Source: an uncultured Alistipes sp. (GTDB taxonomy: Bacteria; Bacteroidota; Bacteroidia; Bacteroidales; Rikenellaceae). Taken from it: a DNA stretch of 64,000 nt. The position numbers were made by a program, and so were the translations under genes. The notes under the pieces were generated by a model that searched no databases, had not been told where the DNA came from, and saw only the letters and a list, made by a program, of their open reading frames with translations. Positions within the stretch are counted from its first letter, which is position 1. Each line of letters starts with the position of its first letter. The stretch spans positions 124,001 through 188,000 of the forward strand of contig CALLRW010000042.1 of assembly GCA_938014215.1 (NCBI GenBank), given 5' to 3'. Positions 34,036 through 43,152 of the stretch are shown here, piece by piece.

Positions 34036-34075
34036 ATCGGTAAGAAAAAAATTTTCGCTGTTTTCTGACAATCTG

Positions 34076-34083
34076 CAAAGATA
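34076..34083 (-). promoter_or_regulatory. Promoter -7 element for ileS
   Basis: The minus strand reads TATCTTTG, giving a leader of about 35 nt to the ATG at 34035 and arguing against the upstream ATG. Confidence 0.6.
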
Positions 34084-34264
34084 GTAAAAAAGAGGGAAAA
34101 TAAAGAAATGCGTCGTTTTTTTCGACCGAAACGGGCCTGACGGTGCGTTGTGCAGCAGTCGATTGCCGCCTGCGGCCGGCACGGCGGGGGGGCTGATACG
34201 GAACCGGGGCGTCCTCCACCGAAGGCGCCCCGATTCCGTATGCTCTTGCGGACACTCCTCCGCG

Positions 34265-36094
34265 TCAGTCGAACGACTGCATTTCGATCAGTTTGGCGTA
34301 GATGCCGTTTCGGGCCATCAGCTCGGCATGGGTGCCCTGCTCGGCGATGCGGCCGTGGTCCACGACGATGATCTGGTCGGCGTTGTGGATCGTCGACAGC
34401 CGGTGGGCGATGACCACCGACGTACGCCCCTTGAGCAGCTTGTTCAGTGCATCCTGCACGAGCTTTTCGCTCTCCGTATCGAGGGCCGAGGTAGCCTCGT
34501 CGAGGATCAGGATGTCGGGGTTCTTCAGCACGGCGCGGGCGATCGAGAGGCGCTGCCGCTGGCCGCCGGAGAGTTTCACGCCGCGGTCGCCGATGTTCGT
34601 GTCGTAGCCTTCGGGGCATTCGCGGATGAAGGCGTCGGCATTGGCCACCTTGGCCGCCTCGACAATCTCCTCGTGCGAGGCGCCGCGGCGACCCATGGCG
34701 ATGTTGTTTTCGATCGTGTCGTTGAAGAGGATCGTATCCTGGGCCACGACGCTCATGTGGGCGCGGATGCTCTCCTGCGTGTAGTCGCGCAGCGAGATGC
34801 CGTCGATGAGGATTTCGCCCGAGGTGGGGTCGTAGAAGCGGGGCAGCAGCTCACTGAGGGTCGATTTCCCGCCGCCCGACGGACCGACGAGCGCCACGGT
34901 CTGGCCGCGGCGGATCTCGAACGAGATGCCGTCGATCACCTCCCGGGAGCCGTCGTAGGAGAAATGCACGTTGCGGAATTCGATCTTGTCCTTCAGGCCG
35001 GTGAGTTCGCGGGCATCGGGTTTGTCCTCGATTTCGGGCTTGGTGTCGATGACCGAGAAGATGCGCTCGCCGGCGGCGATACCCTGGTTGATGTTGGCGA
35101 ACTGGTCGATGAAGGTCCGCACCGGGCGGGTGATCTGCGAGAAGATGGCCACGAAGGCGATGAAGCCGCCGGGGTCGAGCGTTCCCGAGGCGACGAGCGT
35201 GCCGCCGAAGATGAGGACCACGCCGACGGCCGTAATACCGAGGAATTCGCTCATCGGCGAGGCCAGCTGCTGGCGGCGGGCCATCGAGAGGGTCAGGCGG
35301 GCCAGGTCGGCGCTGATTTCGTAAAATTTCTGTTTGACGTAGTCGGTGGCGTTGTAGCTCTTGATGACCTTGATTCCGGAGAGTGATTCGTCGAGCGTGG
35401 CGACCATTTCGCCCGTCCGCTGCTGGTTGGTGCGGGCCGGGTGGCGGAGTTTCTTGACGATGTTGCCGATGAGCAGGGCCACGACCGGCAGGAACAGCAC
35501 TGAGAAGACGGCGAGTTCCCACGAGATGGCGATCATCATGACGATGTAGCCGATGATCAGGAAGGGTTCGCGGAAGGAGACCTGCAGCGTGTTTGTGATG
35601 CAGAACTGGACGACGCCGACGTCGGAGGTGATCTTCGAGATGATGTCGCCCTTGCGCTGGTCGGAGAAGTATCCGACGTTCATGTCCATGACGCGGGAGA
35701 ACATCTCGTTGCGCATGCGCTGGAGCGTACGGGCGCGCATGGTTTCGATGGTCCAGGCGCCGAGGTACCGGAACAGGTTGCTCAGGAAGCTGACGATGAC
35801 GGCGACGATGGCCAGCAGCATCAGGACGTTGCGCGGATCGTAGGTGTCAAACAGGTGTGAATAGGTGTAGTTGAACAGAATGTTTGCATAATCGCCGTCG
35901 AGACGCAGCGGAGGGAGCTTTTCCACATACTCGAAGGAGTAGTTGGCGTCGAACATCGTGTTCAGAATCGGGATGATCAGACCGAACGTCAGGGTATTGA
36001 AGACGGCATACAGCAGCGAGAAGATTCCGTAGGGTATGGCGTAACGCTTGATCGGACGGGCGAAGCCCAACAACCGCATGTAGATTTTGTACAT
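34265..36094 (-). CDS. MsbA-like ABC transporter (fused membrane and ATPase domains)
   Basis: The protein has 609 residues from the start MYKIYMRLLGFARP. An exporter-type membrane domain with six helices (about residues 15-330) is followed by the ATPase domain (about 365-605). The ATPase domain has Walker A GPSGGGKSTL (about 403-412), signature LSGGQRQR (about 507) and Walker B ILILDEATSALD. This is the half-transporter layout of MsbA, which flips lipid A-core at the inner membrane as a homodimer. The lptC and kds genes in the same window make that role plausible, but multidrug half-transporters look alike. Starts at 36127 or 36079 are also possible. A promoter element lies about 125 bp upstream. 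Confidence 0.85.
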   Translation of the reverse strand: MYKIYMRLLGFARPIKRYAIPYGIFSLLYAVFNTLTFGLIIPILNTMFDANYSFEYVEKLPPLRLDGDYANILFNYTYSHLFDTYDPRNVLMLLAIVAVIVSFLSNLFRYLGAWTIETMRARTLQRMRNEMFSRVMDMNVGYFSDQRKGDIISKITSDVGVVQFCITNTLQVSFREPFLIIGYIVMMIAISWELAVFSVLFLPVVALLIGNIVKKLRHPARTNQQRTGEMVATLDESLSGIKVIKSYNATDYVKQKFYEISADLARLTLSMARRQQLASPMSEFLGITAVGVVLIFGGTLVASGTLDPGGFIAFVAIFSQITRPVRTFIDQFANINQGIAAGERIFSVIDTKPEIEDKPDARELTGLKDKIEFRNVHFSYDGSREVIDGISFEIRRGQTVALVGPSGGGKSTLSELLPRFYDPTSGEILIDGISLRDYTQESIRAHMSVVAQDTILFNDTIENNIAMGRRGASHEEIVEAAKVANADAFIRECPEGYDTNIGDRGVKLSGGQRQRLSIARAVLKNPDILILDEATSALDTESEKLVQDALNKLLKGRTSVVIAHRLSTIHNADQIIVVDHGRIAEQGTHAELMARNGIYAKLIEMQSFD

Positions 36095-36219
36095 TCCGTA
36101 AGGTTTGGAGGTTGCGCAATCGCACACAGGTCGCAGGGAATTCCGCGGGCCGATCCTCTGGAGTTGGGGAAGGGTCGGAGGTCTGGAATTGCCGCGCAGG
36201 TGCGGAAATTAATTTCGCG

Positions 36220-36227
36220 CAAATATA
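36220..36227 (-). promoter_or_regulatory. Promoter -7 element for the msbA-like gene
   Basis: The minus strand reads TATATTTG, a perfect match in an AT-rich island between msbA and the repeat array. The predicted leader is about 120 nt. Confidence 0.6.
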
Positions 36228-36344
36228 GTGATAATAACCCGAAAAGCGAAAAATGCGCGAAATTTCGGGCAATTATAGGGAGAAAACAACATTTTTGACG
36301 TGCCGGGCAGCGAATTGGCGATCGGCCTGCCGGCGGGAATCGCC

Positions 36345-36586
36345 CGGACCGGAACCGCTCTTTTCGGGGACTGCGCTGGGCTTGCCCGTCCGAATCGGAA
36401 CCGCTCTTTTCGGAGTCAGCGCCGGCTTTTCCATCCGGACCGGAACCGCCCTTTTTGGAGACTGCGCTGGTCTTGCCCGTCCGGACCGGAACCGCCCTTT
36501 TCAGAGACTGCGCCGGTCTTTTCCATCCGGACCGGAACCGTCCTTTTCGGGGACTGCGCCGGTCTTGTCCGTCCGAACCGGCTCCG
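36345..36586. repeat. Minisatellite array, 5 units of 45-46 bp abutting the rnhA stop codon
   Basis: Units start at 36345, 36391, 36436, 36482 and 36528 with CGGACCGGAACCG or CGAATCGGAACCG. A sixth partial unit runs from 36574 to 36586. Units alternate between endings GCCCGTC and TTCCATC, so the array is built from a roughly 92-bp dimer. It begins 6 bp past the rnhA stop codon on the leftward transcript and ends about 120 bp before the msbA promoter. It fills most of the gap 36095-36592, where no other gene is seen. Confidence 0.9.
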
Positions 36587-36592
36587 TGCGGC

Positions 36593-37051
36593 TTATTCCG
36601 GCGTGTAGCCCGTATCTTCGAGCCAGCGGGAGCGGTCGTTGGCGGCGGCGACGGCCAACTGGTCGCAGCGGTTGTTCTCGACCGTATCGGCATGCCCCTT
36701 GACCCAGACGAAGCGGACCTTGTGGCGGTTGTAGACGCGCAGGAACCGCATCCACAGGTCGGGATTCTTCTTGCCGGCGAAGCCCTTCTTCACCCAGCCG
36801 AAGACCCAACCCTTCGTAACGGCGTCGACGACATACTTCGAATCGGAGTAGATCACCACCTCCGAACCCTCGAATTTGAGGGCTTCGAGGGCGACGCATA
36901 CGGCCGTGAGTTCCATGCGGTTGTTGGTCGTCAGGCGGAAGCCCTGGGCGAGTTCCTTGCGGTGGGGGCCCGAGAGCAGGACGACGCCGTAGCCTCCGGG
37001 GCCGGGGTTTCCGAGGGCCGAGCCGTCGGTGTAGATCGTGATCGATGGCAT
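36593..37051 (-). CDS. rnhA: Ribonuclease HI
   Basis: The protein has 152 residues, the normal length. The four carboxylates of the two-metal active site are seen as Asp9 (YTDGSALGNPGPGGYG), Glu47 (NNRMELTA), Asp70 (IYSDSKYV) and Asp130 (NNRCDQLA), with the helper His120 in VKGHAD. It cuts the RNA strand of RNA-DNA hybrids. It lacks the N-terminal hybrid-binding domain found in many Bacteroidota RNase H proteins. It lies 114 bp downstream of valS on the same strand and has no promoter element of its own that I can see. A minisatellite begins right after its stop codon. Confidence 0.95.
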   Translation of the reverse strand: MPSITIYTDGSALGNPGPGGYGVVLLSGPHRKELAQGFRLTTNNRMELTAVCVALEALKFEGSEVVIYSDSKYVVDAVTKGWVFGWVKKGFAGKKNPDLWMRFLRVYNRHKVRFVWVKGHADTVENNRCDQLAVAAANDRSRWLEDTGYTPE

Positions 37052-37097
37052 CTGTTTGGTTGCGTGCGGTTTCCGGTTGTCTGTCTTCCCTTAGCGA

Positions 37098-37127
37098 CAA
37101 GCCCCCGCCACGAGGGACGGGGGTTTG
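37098..37127 (-). terminator. Possible hairpin terminator or processing stem after valS
   Basis: ACAAGCCCCCGCC can pair with ggacGGGGGTTTGT, with one mismatch near the base. No T tract follows, so it may only weaken read-through into rnhA. Confidence 0.35.
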
Positions 37128-37165
37128 TGCGGGGCATTTGAAACGGGGCAGATCGCTCCTGTGGG

Positions 37166-39793
37166 CTATTTCAGCGCGGCGAGCTGCTCCTTGAGTGCGG
37201 CGATTTTGGCTTCGGCATCGGCCTGCTTGGCGCGCTCGTTGGCGACGACCTTCTCGGGGGCCGACTGTACGAAACGCTCGTTCGAGAGCTTCTTCATCAC
37301 CGAAGCGAGGAATCCCTCGTAGTATTTCAGGTCGTCCGAGAGCTTCTTGATCTCGGCTGCGGTGTCGATCTTCCCGGCCAGCGGCACGAAGTACTGCGTC
37401 GTCTTGACGAGGAAGGCGGCAGCCGCCGGATCCTTCTCCGTGACGGCCTCGATCGACGAGAGGTTGGCCATCTTCATCACCACGGGGGCGAACTCCGCGG
37501 GGTAGTTCTCGTCGACGATGACGTGCAGTGTGAGGGCCTCTTTCTGCGGGAGGTTCTTCTGGTTGCGGATGTTGCGCACGGCGGAGATGATCTCCCTGGC
37601 GAGTTCGAAGCGGGCGAGCATCGCCTCGTCGACCTCACCGGCCTCGGGCATCCGGGCCACGCAGATCGACTCGCCGTCGCGGCGCGAGGCCAGGGCCTGC
37701 CAGATCTCCTCCGTGACGAAGGGCATGAAGGGGTGCAGCACGCGCATCAGCGCATCGAAATAGCCCTTCGTGGCCTCGAGCGTGGGGGCATCGATCGGCT
37801 CTCCGTAGGCGGGCTTGACCATCTCGAGATAGAGGCTCGAGAAGTCGTCCCAGAAGAGGCGGTAGACCTCCTTGAAGGCCTCCGAGATGCGGTACGAACG
37901 GAAATCCTCGTCAATCTGGCGGAGCGAGCGCGAGAGGGCCTCGCGGAACCAGGCGACGGCCAGACGGTTGTTTTCGCTCTGCTGGGCGGCCGCATCGACC
38001 GACCAGCCGTTGACCAGGCGGTAGGCGTTCCAGATCTTGTTGCCGAAGTTGCGGCCCTGTTCGCAGAGCGCCTCGTCGAACATCACGTCGTTGCCGGCCG
38101 ACGAGCTGATGAGCATCGCCATGCGGACGCCGTCGGCGCCGTACTGGGCGATCAGGTCGAGCGGATCGGGCGAGTTGCCGAGCTGTTTGGACATCTTGCG
38201 GCCAATCTTGTCGCGGACGATGCCCGTGAAGTAGACGTTTGCGAAGGGTTTTTCGTGGCGGTATTCATACCCGGCCATGATCATGCGGGCGACCCAGAAG
38301 AAGATGATGTCGGGGCCGGTGACCAGATCGTTGGTGGGGTAGTAGTATTCGATTTCGGGGTTGTGGGGGTTGCGGATTCCGTCGAAGACCGAGATGGGCC
38401 AGAGCCATGACGAGAACCATGTGTCGAGCACATCCTCGTCCTGACGCAGGTCCGAGAGCTGCAGCGAGGCGTCGCCGCTCTTGGCACGGGCCTTTTCGAG
38501 GGCCTCTTCGGGGGTCGGGGCGACGACGAAGCCGCCCTTGGGCAGATACCACGCCGGGATGCGTTGACCCCACCACAGCTGACGCGAGATGCACCAGTCC
38601 TTGATGTTCTCCATCCAGTAGCGGTAGGTGTTCTTGTACTTTTCGGGGACGAAGCGGATTGCATCCTCCATGACGGCCTTCGTGGCGGGCTCGGCCAGCT
38701 CCTTCATCGAGAGGAACCACTGCATCGAGAGTTTGGGCTCGATGGCCACGCCCGTACGCTCCGAATAGCCGACGTTGTTCGTATAGTCCTCCGTTTTTTC
38801 GAGCAGCCCGGCGGCGGCCAGATCGCCCTCGATCTTGCGGCGGACGTCGAAGCGGTCCATGCCGACGTACATGCCGACCTTGTCGTTGATCGTGCCGTCG
38901 TCGTTGAAGATGTCGATGGTCTCCAGACCGTATTTCTCACCGAGCATGTAGTCGTTCACGTCGTGGGCCGGGGTGACCTTCAGGGCGCCCGTACCGAACT
39001 CGATGTCGACATACTCGTCGCGGATGACGGGGATCGAGCGGCCGACCAGCGGCACGATGACGCGGGCGTCGGCCGGCAGATCCTGATAGCGCGGGTCGTT
39101 GGGGTTGACGCAGAGGGCCGTATCGCCGAGGATGGTCTCGGGACGGGTCGTGGCGACGATGATCGTGCGGTCCGAGCCCTCGACGCGGTAGCGCAGAAAG
39201 TAGAGCTTGCCGTGCGACTCCTTGAAGACCACCTCCTCATCCGAGAGAGCGGTCTGCGCGGCGGGGTCCCAGTTGACCATGCGCACGCCGCGGTAGATCT
39301 TTCCCTTGTCGTAGAGGTCGCAGAAGACGCGCAGGACACCCTCGGTGCGGATTTCGTCCATGGTGAAGCAGGTGCGGTCCCAGTCGCACGAGGCGCCGAG
39401 CTTGCGCAGCTGGCGGAGGATCACGCCTCCGTACTTCTCCTTCCACTCCCAGGCGTAGCGGAGGAACTCCTCACGCGAGAGCGAGGACTTCTCGATGCCC
39501 TTTTCGCGGAGCATGGCGACAACCTTTGCCTCCGTGGCGATCGAGGCGTGGTCCATGCCGGGGACCCAGCAGGCGTTCTTGCCGGACATGCGGGCGCGGC
39601 GCACCAGTACGTCCTGGAGCGTGTTGTTGAGCATGTGTCCCATGTGGAGCATGCCGGTGACGTTGGGGGGCGGGATGACGATCGTATAGGGTTGGCGTTC
39701 ATCGGGTTCCGAGTGGAAGAGCTTGTGGTCGATCCAGTAGTCGTACCATTTGGATTCGATCTGCTGGGGAGCGTATTTGTCTGCGATTTGCAT
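37166..39793 (-). CDS. valS: Valyl-tRNA synthetase
   Basis: The protein has 875 residues. It is a class I synthetase charging tRNA-Val. The HIGH motif is PPPNVTGMLHMGHMLNNTLQ (residues about 41-60) and the KMSKS motif is KIGRKMSKQLGNSPDP. The CP1 editing domain lies between. The C-terminal coiled coil of ValRS is present (about 810-875, rich in Lys, Glu and Ala, ending LKEQLAALK). Length fits the family. Its promoter (39828-39835) faces away from lon. rnhA lies downstream on the same strand. Confidence 0.97.
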   Translation of the reverse strand: MQIADKYAPQQIESKWYDYWIDHKLFHSEPDERQPYTIVIPPPNVTGMLHMGHMLNNTLQDVLVRRARMSGKNACWVPGMDHASIATEAKVVAMLREKGIEKSSLSREEFLRYAWEWKEKYGGVILRQLRKLGASCDWDRTCFTMDEIRTEGVLRVFCDLYDKGKIYRGVRMVNWDPAAQTALSDEEVVFKESHGKLYFLRYRVEGSDRTIIVATTRPETILGDTALCVNPNDPRYQDLPADARVIVPLVGRSIPVIRDEYVDIEFGTGALKVTPAHDVNDYMLGEKYGLETIDIFNDDGTINDKVGMYVGMDRFDVRRKIEGDLAAAGLLEKTEDYTNNVGYSERTGVAIEPKLSMQWFLSMKELAEPATKAVMEDAIRFVPEKYKNTYRYWMENIKDWCISRQLWWGQRIPAWYLPKGGFVVAPTPEEALEKARAKSGDASLQLSDLRQDEDVLDTWFSSWLWPISVFDGIRNPHNPEIEYYYPTNDLVTGPDIIFFWVARMIMAGYEYRHEKPFANVYFTGIVRDKIGRKMSKQLGNSPDPLDLIAQYGADGVRMAMLISSSAGNDVMFDEALCEQGRNFGNKIWNAYRLVNGWSVDAAAQQSENNRLAVAWFREALSRSLRQIDEDFRSYRISEAFKEVYRLFWDDFSSLYLEMVKPAYGEPIDAPTLEATKGYFDALMRVLHPFMPFVTEEIWQALASRRDGESICVARMPEAGEVDEAMLARFELAREIISAVRNIRNQKNLPQKEALTLHVIVDENYPAEFAPVVMKMANLSSIEAVTEKDPAAAAFLVKTTQYFVPLAGKIDTAAEIKKLSDDLKYYEGFLASVMKKLSNERFVQSAPEKVVANERAKQADAEAKIAALKEQLAALK

Positions 39794-39827
39794 GGCTCGT
39801 TGGAGATTTAACGTGTTTCCGAAGCCG

Positions 39828-39835
39828 CAAAGTTA
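39828..39835 (-). promoter_or_regulatory. Promoter -7 element for valS
   Basis: The minus strand reads TAACTTTG. The leader to the ATG at 39793 is about 30 nt. A TTTG sits only 12 bp upstream. Confidence 0.6.
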
Positions 39836-39878
39836 TTAACATTCTGTCAAAGATGAAATAAATTCGGCGAAAAATCGT

Positions 39879-39886
39879 TACCTTTG
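39879..39886 (+). promoter_or_regulatory. Promoter -7 element for lon
   Basis: TACCTTTG matches exactly, about 30 bp before the ATG. The lon leader also has a purine-rich GGAAAGGAG close to the start, unusually Shine-Dalgarno-like for this phylum. No heat-shock-type element is recognised. Confidence 0.65.
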
Positions 39887-39917
39887 CAACCATTATATAT
39901 AGGAAAGGAGAAAAAAC

Positions 39918-42350
39918 ATGAGCAAAAAGGATAAGATCGAAACCGTAGAAGTGGACGACGTAAACCTCGTCCCCGAGCTTCTCGACGGCAAACACCGCGT
40001 CATCCCCATCGTGACGGGAGGCGACGAGCCGGTCGAGGAGGTCGAAGTCCCGGAGATCATCCCGATTCTGACGCTTCGTTCGTCGGTGCTCTTTCCGGGC
40101 GCCATCACCCCCATCACGGTGGGGCGTGACAAGAGCATCTCGCTGGTCCGCGCGGTGAATGCCGAAGGGGGTATTCTGGGTGCGGTGCTGCAGCGCGAGA
40201 GCGACGTCGAGGACCCGGCGCCGGACGACATGTACAAGGTCGGCACGGCGGCCCGCATCATCAAGATCCTGGAGATGCCGAACGGCAACCTGACGGTGAT
40301 CCTGAACGGACTGGAAAAGATTGAAATCACGGAATATATCGCCACGGAACCCTACTTCAAGGCCCGAGTGGTGCCTCTTCGCGACTCGACGCCCGACCTG
40401 AAGAGCATCGAGTTCGAGGCGCTGGTCGACTCGATCCGCGACGTGGCGCTGAACATCATCAACGTCTCGCCGTCGATGCCCAAGGAGGCGGCCTTCGCCA
40501 TCAAGAACATCGACTCGAAACGGGGGATCATCAACTTCATCTGCTCGAACATGGAGCTCACGGACGAGGATCGCCAGACGCTGCTCGAGGCGCCGGGACT
40601 GCTGGCGCGTGCGCGCAAGCTGCTCGAGATCCTGATCCGCGAACAGCAGCTCGTCGAGCTGAAGAGCCAGATCCAGGAGCGCGTCAAGCAGGAGATCGAC
40701 AAGCAGCAGCGCGACTACTACCTGCAGCAGCAGATGCGCACGATCCAGGACGAGCTGGGCGAGGGTCCCGATGCCGACATCGAGAAGATGCGCGAGGAGG
40801 CCAAGAAGAAGAACTGGCCGAAGGAGGTTGCCGAGACCTTCGAGAAGGAGTTGCAGAAGGTCGAGCGGCTGAATCCGGCCGTGGCCGAGTATTCGGTGCA
40901 GATGACCTACCTGCAGCTGCTGCTGGAGCTGCCGTGGAACGACGTGACGAAGGATAACCTCGACCTGAAGTGCGCCCGCGAACAGCTGGACCACGACCAC
41001 TTCGGCCTCGACGAGGTCAAGGAGCGGATCCTGGAGCATCTGGCCGTCATCAAGCTGAAGGGCGACCTGAAGTCCCCGATCCTCTGCCTCTACGGACCTC
41101 CGGGAGTGGGCAAGACGTCGCTGGGCAAATCGGTGGCCACGGCCCTGGGCCGCAAGTTCGGCCGCATCTCGCTGGGCGGTTTGCACGACGAGTCGGAGAT
41201 CCGCGGACACCGCCGCACCTACATCGGCGCCATGCCGGGCCGGATCATCCAGACGATCAAGCGCTGCGGTTCGTCGAACCCGGTGATCATCCTCGACGAG
41301 GTGGACAAGGTGACCGTATCGAACCACGGCGACCCGTCGAGCGCCCTGCTTGAGGTGCTCGACCCGGAGCAGAACACCACCTTCCACGACAACTACATCG
41401 ACATGGAGTACGACCTCTCGAAGGTGCTCTTCATCGCCACGGCCAACAACGTGGGCAACATCGCCCCGGCGCTGCGCGACCGTATGGAGATGATCAACAT
41501 CCCGGGCTATCTGGTCGAGGAGAAGGTGCGCATTGCACAGGATCACCTGCTGCCGAAGCTGCGCGAGGCCCACGGCATCAAGCCCGAGGAGATGACGATG
41601 AGCGACGCGGTGATCGAACAGGTCATCTCGTGCTATACGCGTGAGGCGGGCGTGCGTTCGCTGGACAAGCATCTGGCGAAGATCGCCCGGGCGCGTGCCA
41701 AACAGATCGCCTTCGAGGAGCCCCACCGGCCGGAGATCACGGCCGAGGATGTCGAGAAGATCCTCGGCATGCCGAAGTTCCTGCGCGAGGAGTACGAGGT
41801 GGGCGGCATGACGGGCGTCGTGACGGGCCTGGCCTGGACCGAGGTCGGCGGCGACATCCTCTACATCGAGTCGTGTCTGACGCCGGGCAAGGGTCGGATC
41901 AGCCTGACGGGCAACCTGGGCGACGTGATGAAGGAGTCGGCAACGATTGCCCACGAGTGGGTGATGGCCCACTACAGGGAGCTGGGCATCGATCCGAAGA
42001 TGTTCGAAACGAACGACATCAACATCCACGTTCCGGAGGGTGCCATCCCGAAGGACGGCCCCTCGGCGGGTATCACGATGGTGACCTCGATCGTCTCGAC
42101 CTACACGGGCCGCAAGGTGAAGGAGCGCATCGCCATGACGGGCGAGACGACCCTTCGCGGACGGGTGATGCCCGTGGGGGGCGTCAAGGAGAAGATCCTG
42201 GCGGCCAAGCGTGCCGGCATCACGGAGCTGATCCTCTCGGAGGAGAACCGCAAGGATATCGCCGAGATCAAGGCGGAGTATGTCGAGGGTCTGACGTTCC
42301 ACTACGTGCGCACGAACGACGAGGTGCTGGCGCTGGCCCTGGAGAAATAG
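39918..42350 (+). CDS. lon: ATP-dependent protease Lon
   Basis: The protein has 810 residues. The LON substrate-binding domain (about 45-250) begins IIPILTLRSSVLFPG. A helical region precedes the AAA+ domain with Walker A GPPGVGKTS (about 392-400) and Walker B VIILDEVDK. The protease domain has the catalytic dyad Ser716 in KDGPSAGIT and Lys759 in GGVKEK. Lon degrades misfolded and short-lived regulatory proteins in the cytoplasm. It shares a divergent promoter region with valS. kdsB begins 28 bp downstream, so Kdo synthesis may be partly expressed from the lon promoter. Confidence 0.97.
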   Translation: MSKKDKIETVEVDDVNLVPELLDGKHRVIPIVTGGDEPVEEVEVPEIIPILTLRSSVLFPGAITPITVGRDKSISLVRAVNAEGGILGAVLQRESDVEDPAPDDMYKVGTAARIIKILEMPNGNLTVILNGLEKIEITEYIATEPYFKARVVPLRDSTPDLKSIEFEALVDSIRDVALNIINVSPSMPKEAAFAIKNIDSKRGIINFICSNMELTDEDRQTLLEAPGLLARARKLLEILIREQQLVELKSQIQERVKQEIDKQQRDYYLQQQMRTIQDELGEGPDADIEKMREEAKKKNWPKEVAETFEKELQKVERLNPAVAEYSVQMTYLQLLLELPWNDVTKDNLDLKCAREQLDHDHFGLDEVKERILEHLAVIKLKGDLKSPILCLYGPPGVGKTSLGKSVATALGRKFGRISLGGLHDESEIRGHRRTYIGAMPGRIIQTIKRCGSSNPVIILDEVDKVTVSNHGDPSSALLEVLDPEQNTTFHDNYIDMEYDLSKVLFIATANNVGNIAPALRDRMEMINIPGYLVEEKVRIAQDHLLPKLREAHGIKPEEMTMSDAVIEQVISCYTREAGVRSLDKHLAKIARARAKQIAFEEPHRPEITAEDVEKILGMPKFLREEYEVGGMTGVVTGLAWTEVGGDILYIESCLTPGKGRISLTGNLGDVMKESATIAHEWVMAHYRELGIDPKMFETNDINIHVPEGAIPKDGPSAGITMVTSIVSTYTGRKVKERIAMTGETTLRGRVMPVGGVKEKILAAKRAGITELILSEENRKDIAEIKAEYVEGLTFHYVRTNDEVLALALEK

Positions 42351-42377
42351 AGAGCTGGAGAATAGCAGAAAAGAAGT

Positions 42378-43148
42378 ATGTCCCGAACATTCATCGCAAT
42401 CATTCCGGCGCGTTATGCGTCGACACGCTTCCCGGCCAAGCCGCTGGCCCGGCTGGGGGGCAAACCCGTCATCCAGCGGGTCTATGAACAGGTGGCCGGC
42501 GTGCTGGACGAGGCCGTGGTGGCCACGGACGACGAGCGGATCTACGAGGCAGTGCGGGCCTTCGGCGGGCGGGTCGAGATGACCTCGACGGCCCACCGCA
42601 GCGGCACGGACCGCTGCTGGGAGGCCTACTGCAAGCAGGGCCGCACGTACGACGTGGTGGTTAACGTGCAGGGCGACGAACCCTTCATCCGCCGCGAGCA
42701 GCTCGAGGCGCTGAAGGGGTGCTTCGACAACCCGCAGACCGATATCGCCACGCTGGTCAAGCCCTTCGCGGAGGCGGACGGACTCGCGGCGCTCGAGAAT
42801 CCCAACTCGCCGAAGGTGGTTGTCGATGCTCAGGGGCAGGCACTCTACTTCTCGCGTTCGGTGATCCCCTATCTGCGGGGCGTTCCGCGCGAGGAGTGGC
42901 TCTCGCGGCACACCTTCTACAAACACATCGGCATCTACGCCTTCCGCACGGAGGTGCTGCGGGCCGTTACCGCACTGCCGCAGTCGCCGCTCGAACTGGC
43001 CGAGTCGCTCGAACAGCTGCGCTGGCTGGAGAACGGCTACCGCATCGGTGTGGGCATCTCGCAGGTCGAGACCGTGGGGATCGACACGCCGGAGGATCTG
43101 GCCCGTGCCGAGGAGTTCCTCAGACAACATCCCGAATTCAACCGATAA
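42378..43148 (+). CDS. kdsB: 3-deoxy-manno-octulosonate cytidylyltransferase
   Basis: The protein has 256 residues. A nucleotidyltransferase fold has the start IAIIPARYASTRFPAKPLA, the CTP-binding ATDDERI, and NVQGDEPFIR with the metal-binding Asp. KdsB couples Kdo to CMP, the activated form used for lipid A inner core. It is the first of three Kdo genes transcribed together (gaps of 4 and 5 bp). Confidence 0.96.
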   Translation: MSRTFIAIIPARYASTRFPAKPLARLGGKPVIQRVYEQVAGVLDEAVVATDDERIYEAVRAFGGRVEMTSTAHRSGTDRCWEAYCKQGRTYDVVVNVQGDEPFIRREQLEALKGCFDNPQTDIATLVKPFAEADGLAALENPNSPKVVVDAQGQALYFSRSVIPYLRGVPREEWLSRHTFYKHIGIYAFRTEVLRAVTALPQSPLELAESLEQLRWLENGYRIGVGISQVETVGIDTPEDLARAEEFLRQHPEFNR

Positions 43149-43152
43149 AGTC

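Noticed and set aside
31159..34068. A 969-residue open frame antisense to ileS
   Set aside because: Same cause. IleRS motifs are certain on the minus strand.
36253..36702. Repeat-translated open frames in the 36.4 kb array
   Set aside because: Several frames on both strands are open at once, which points to composition and not to a gene.
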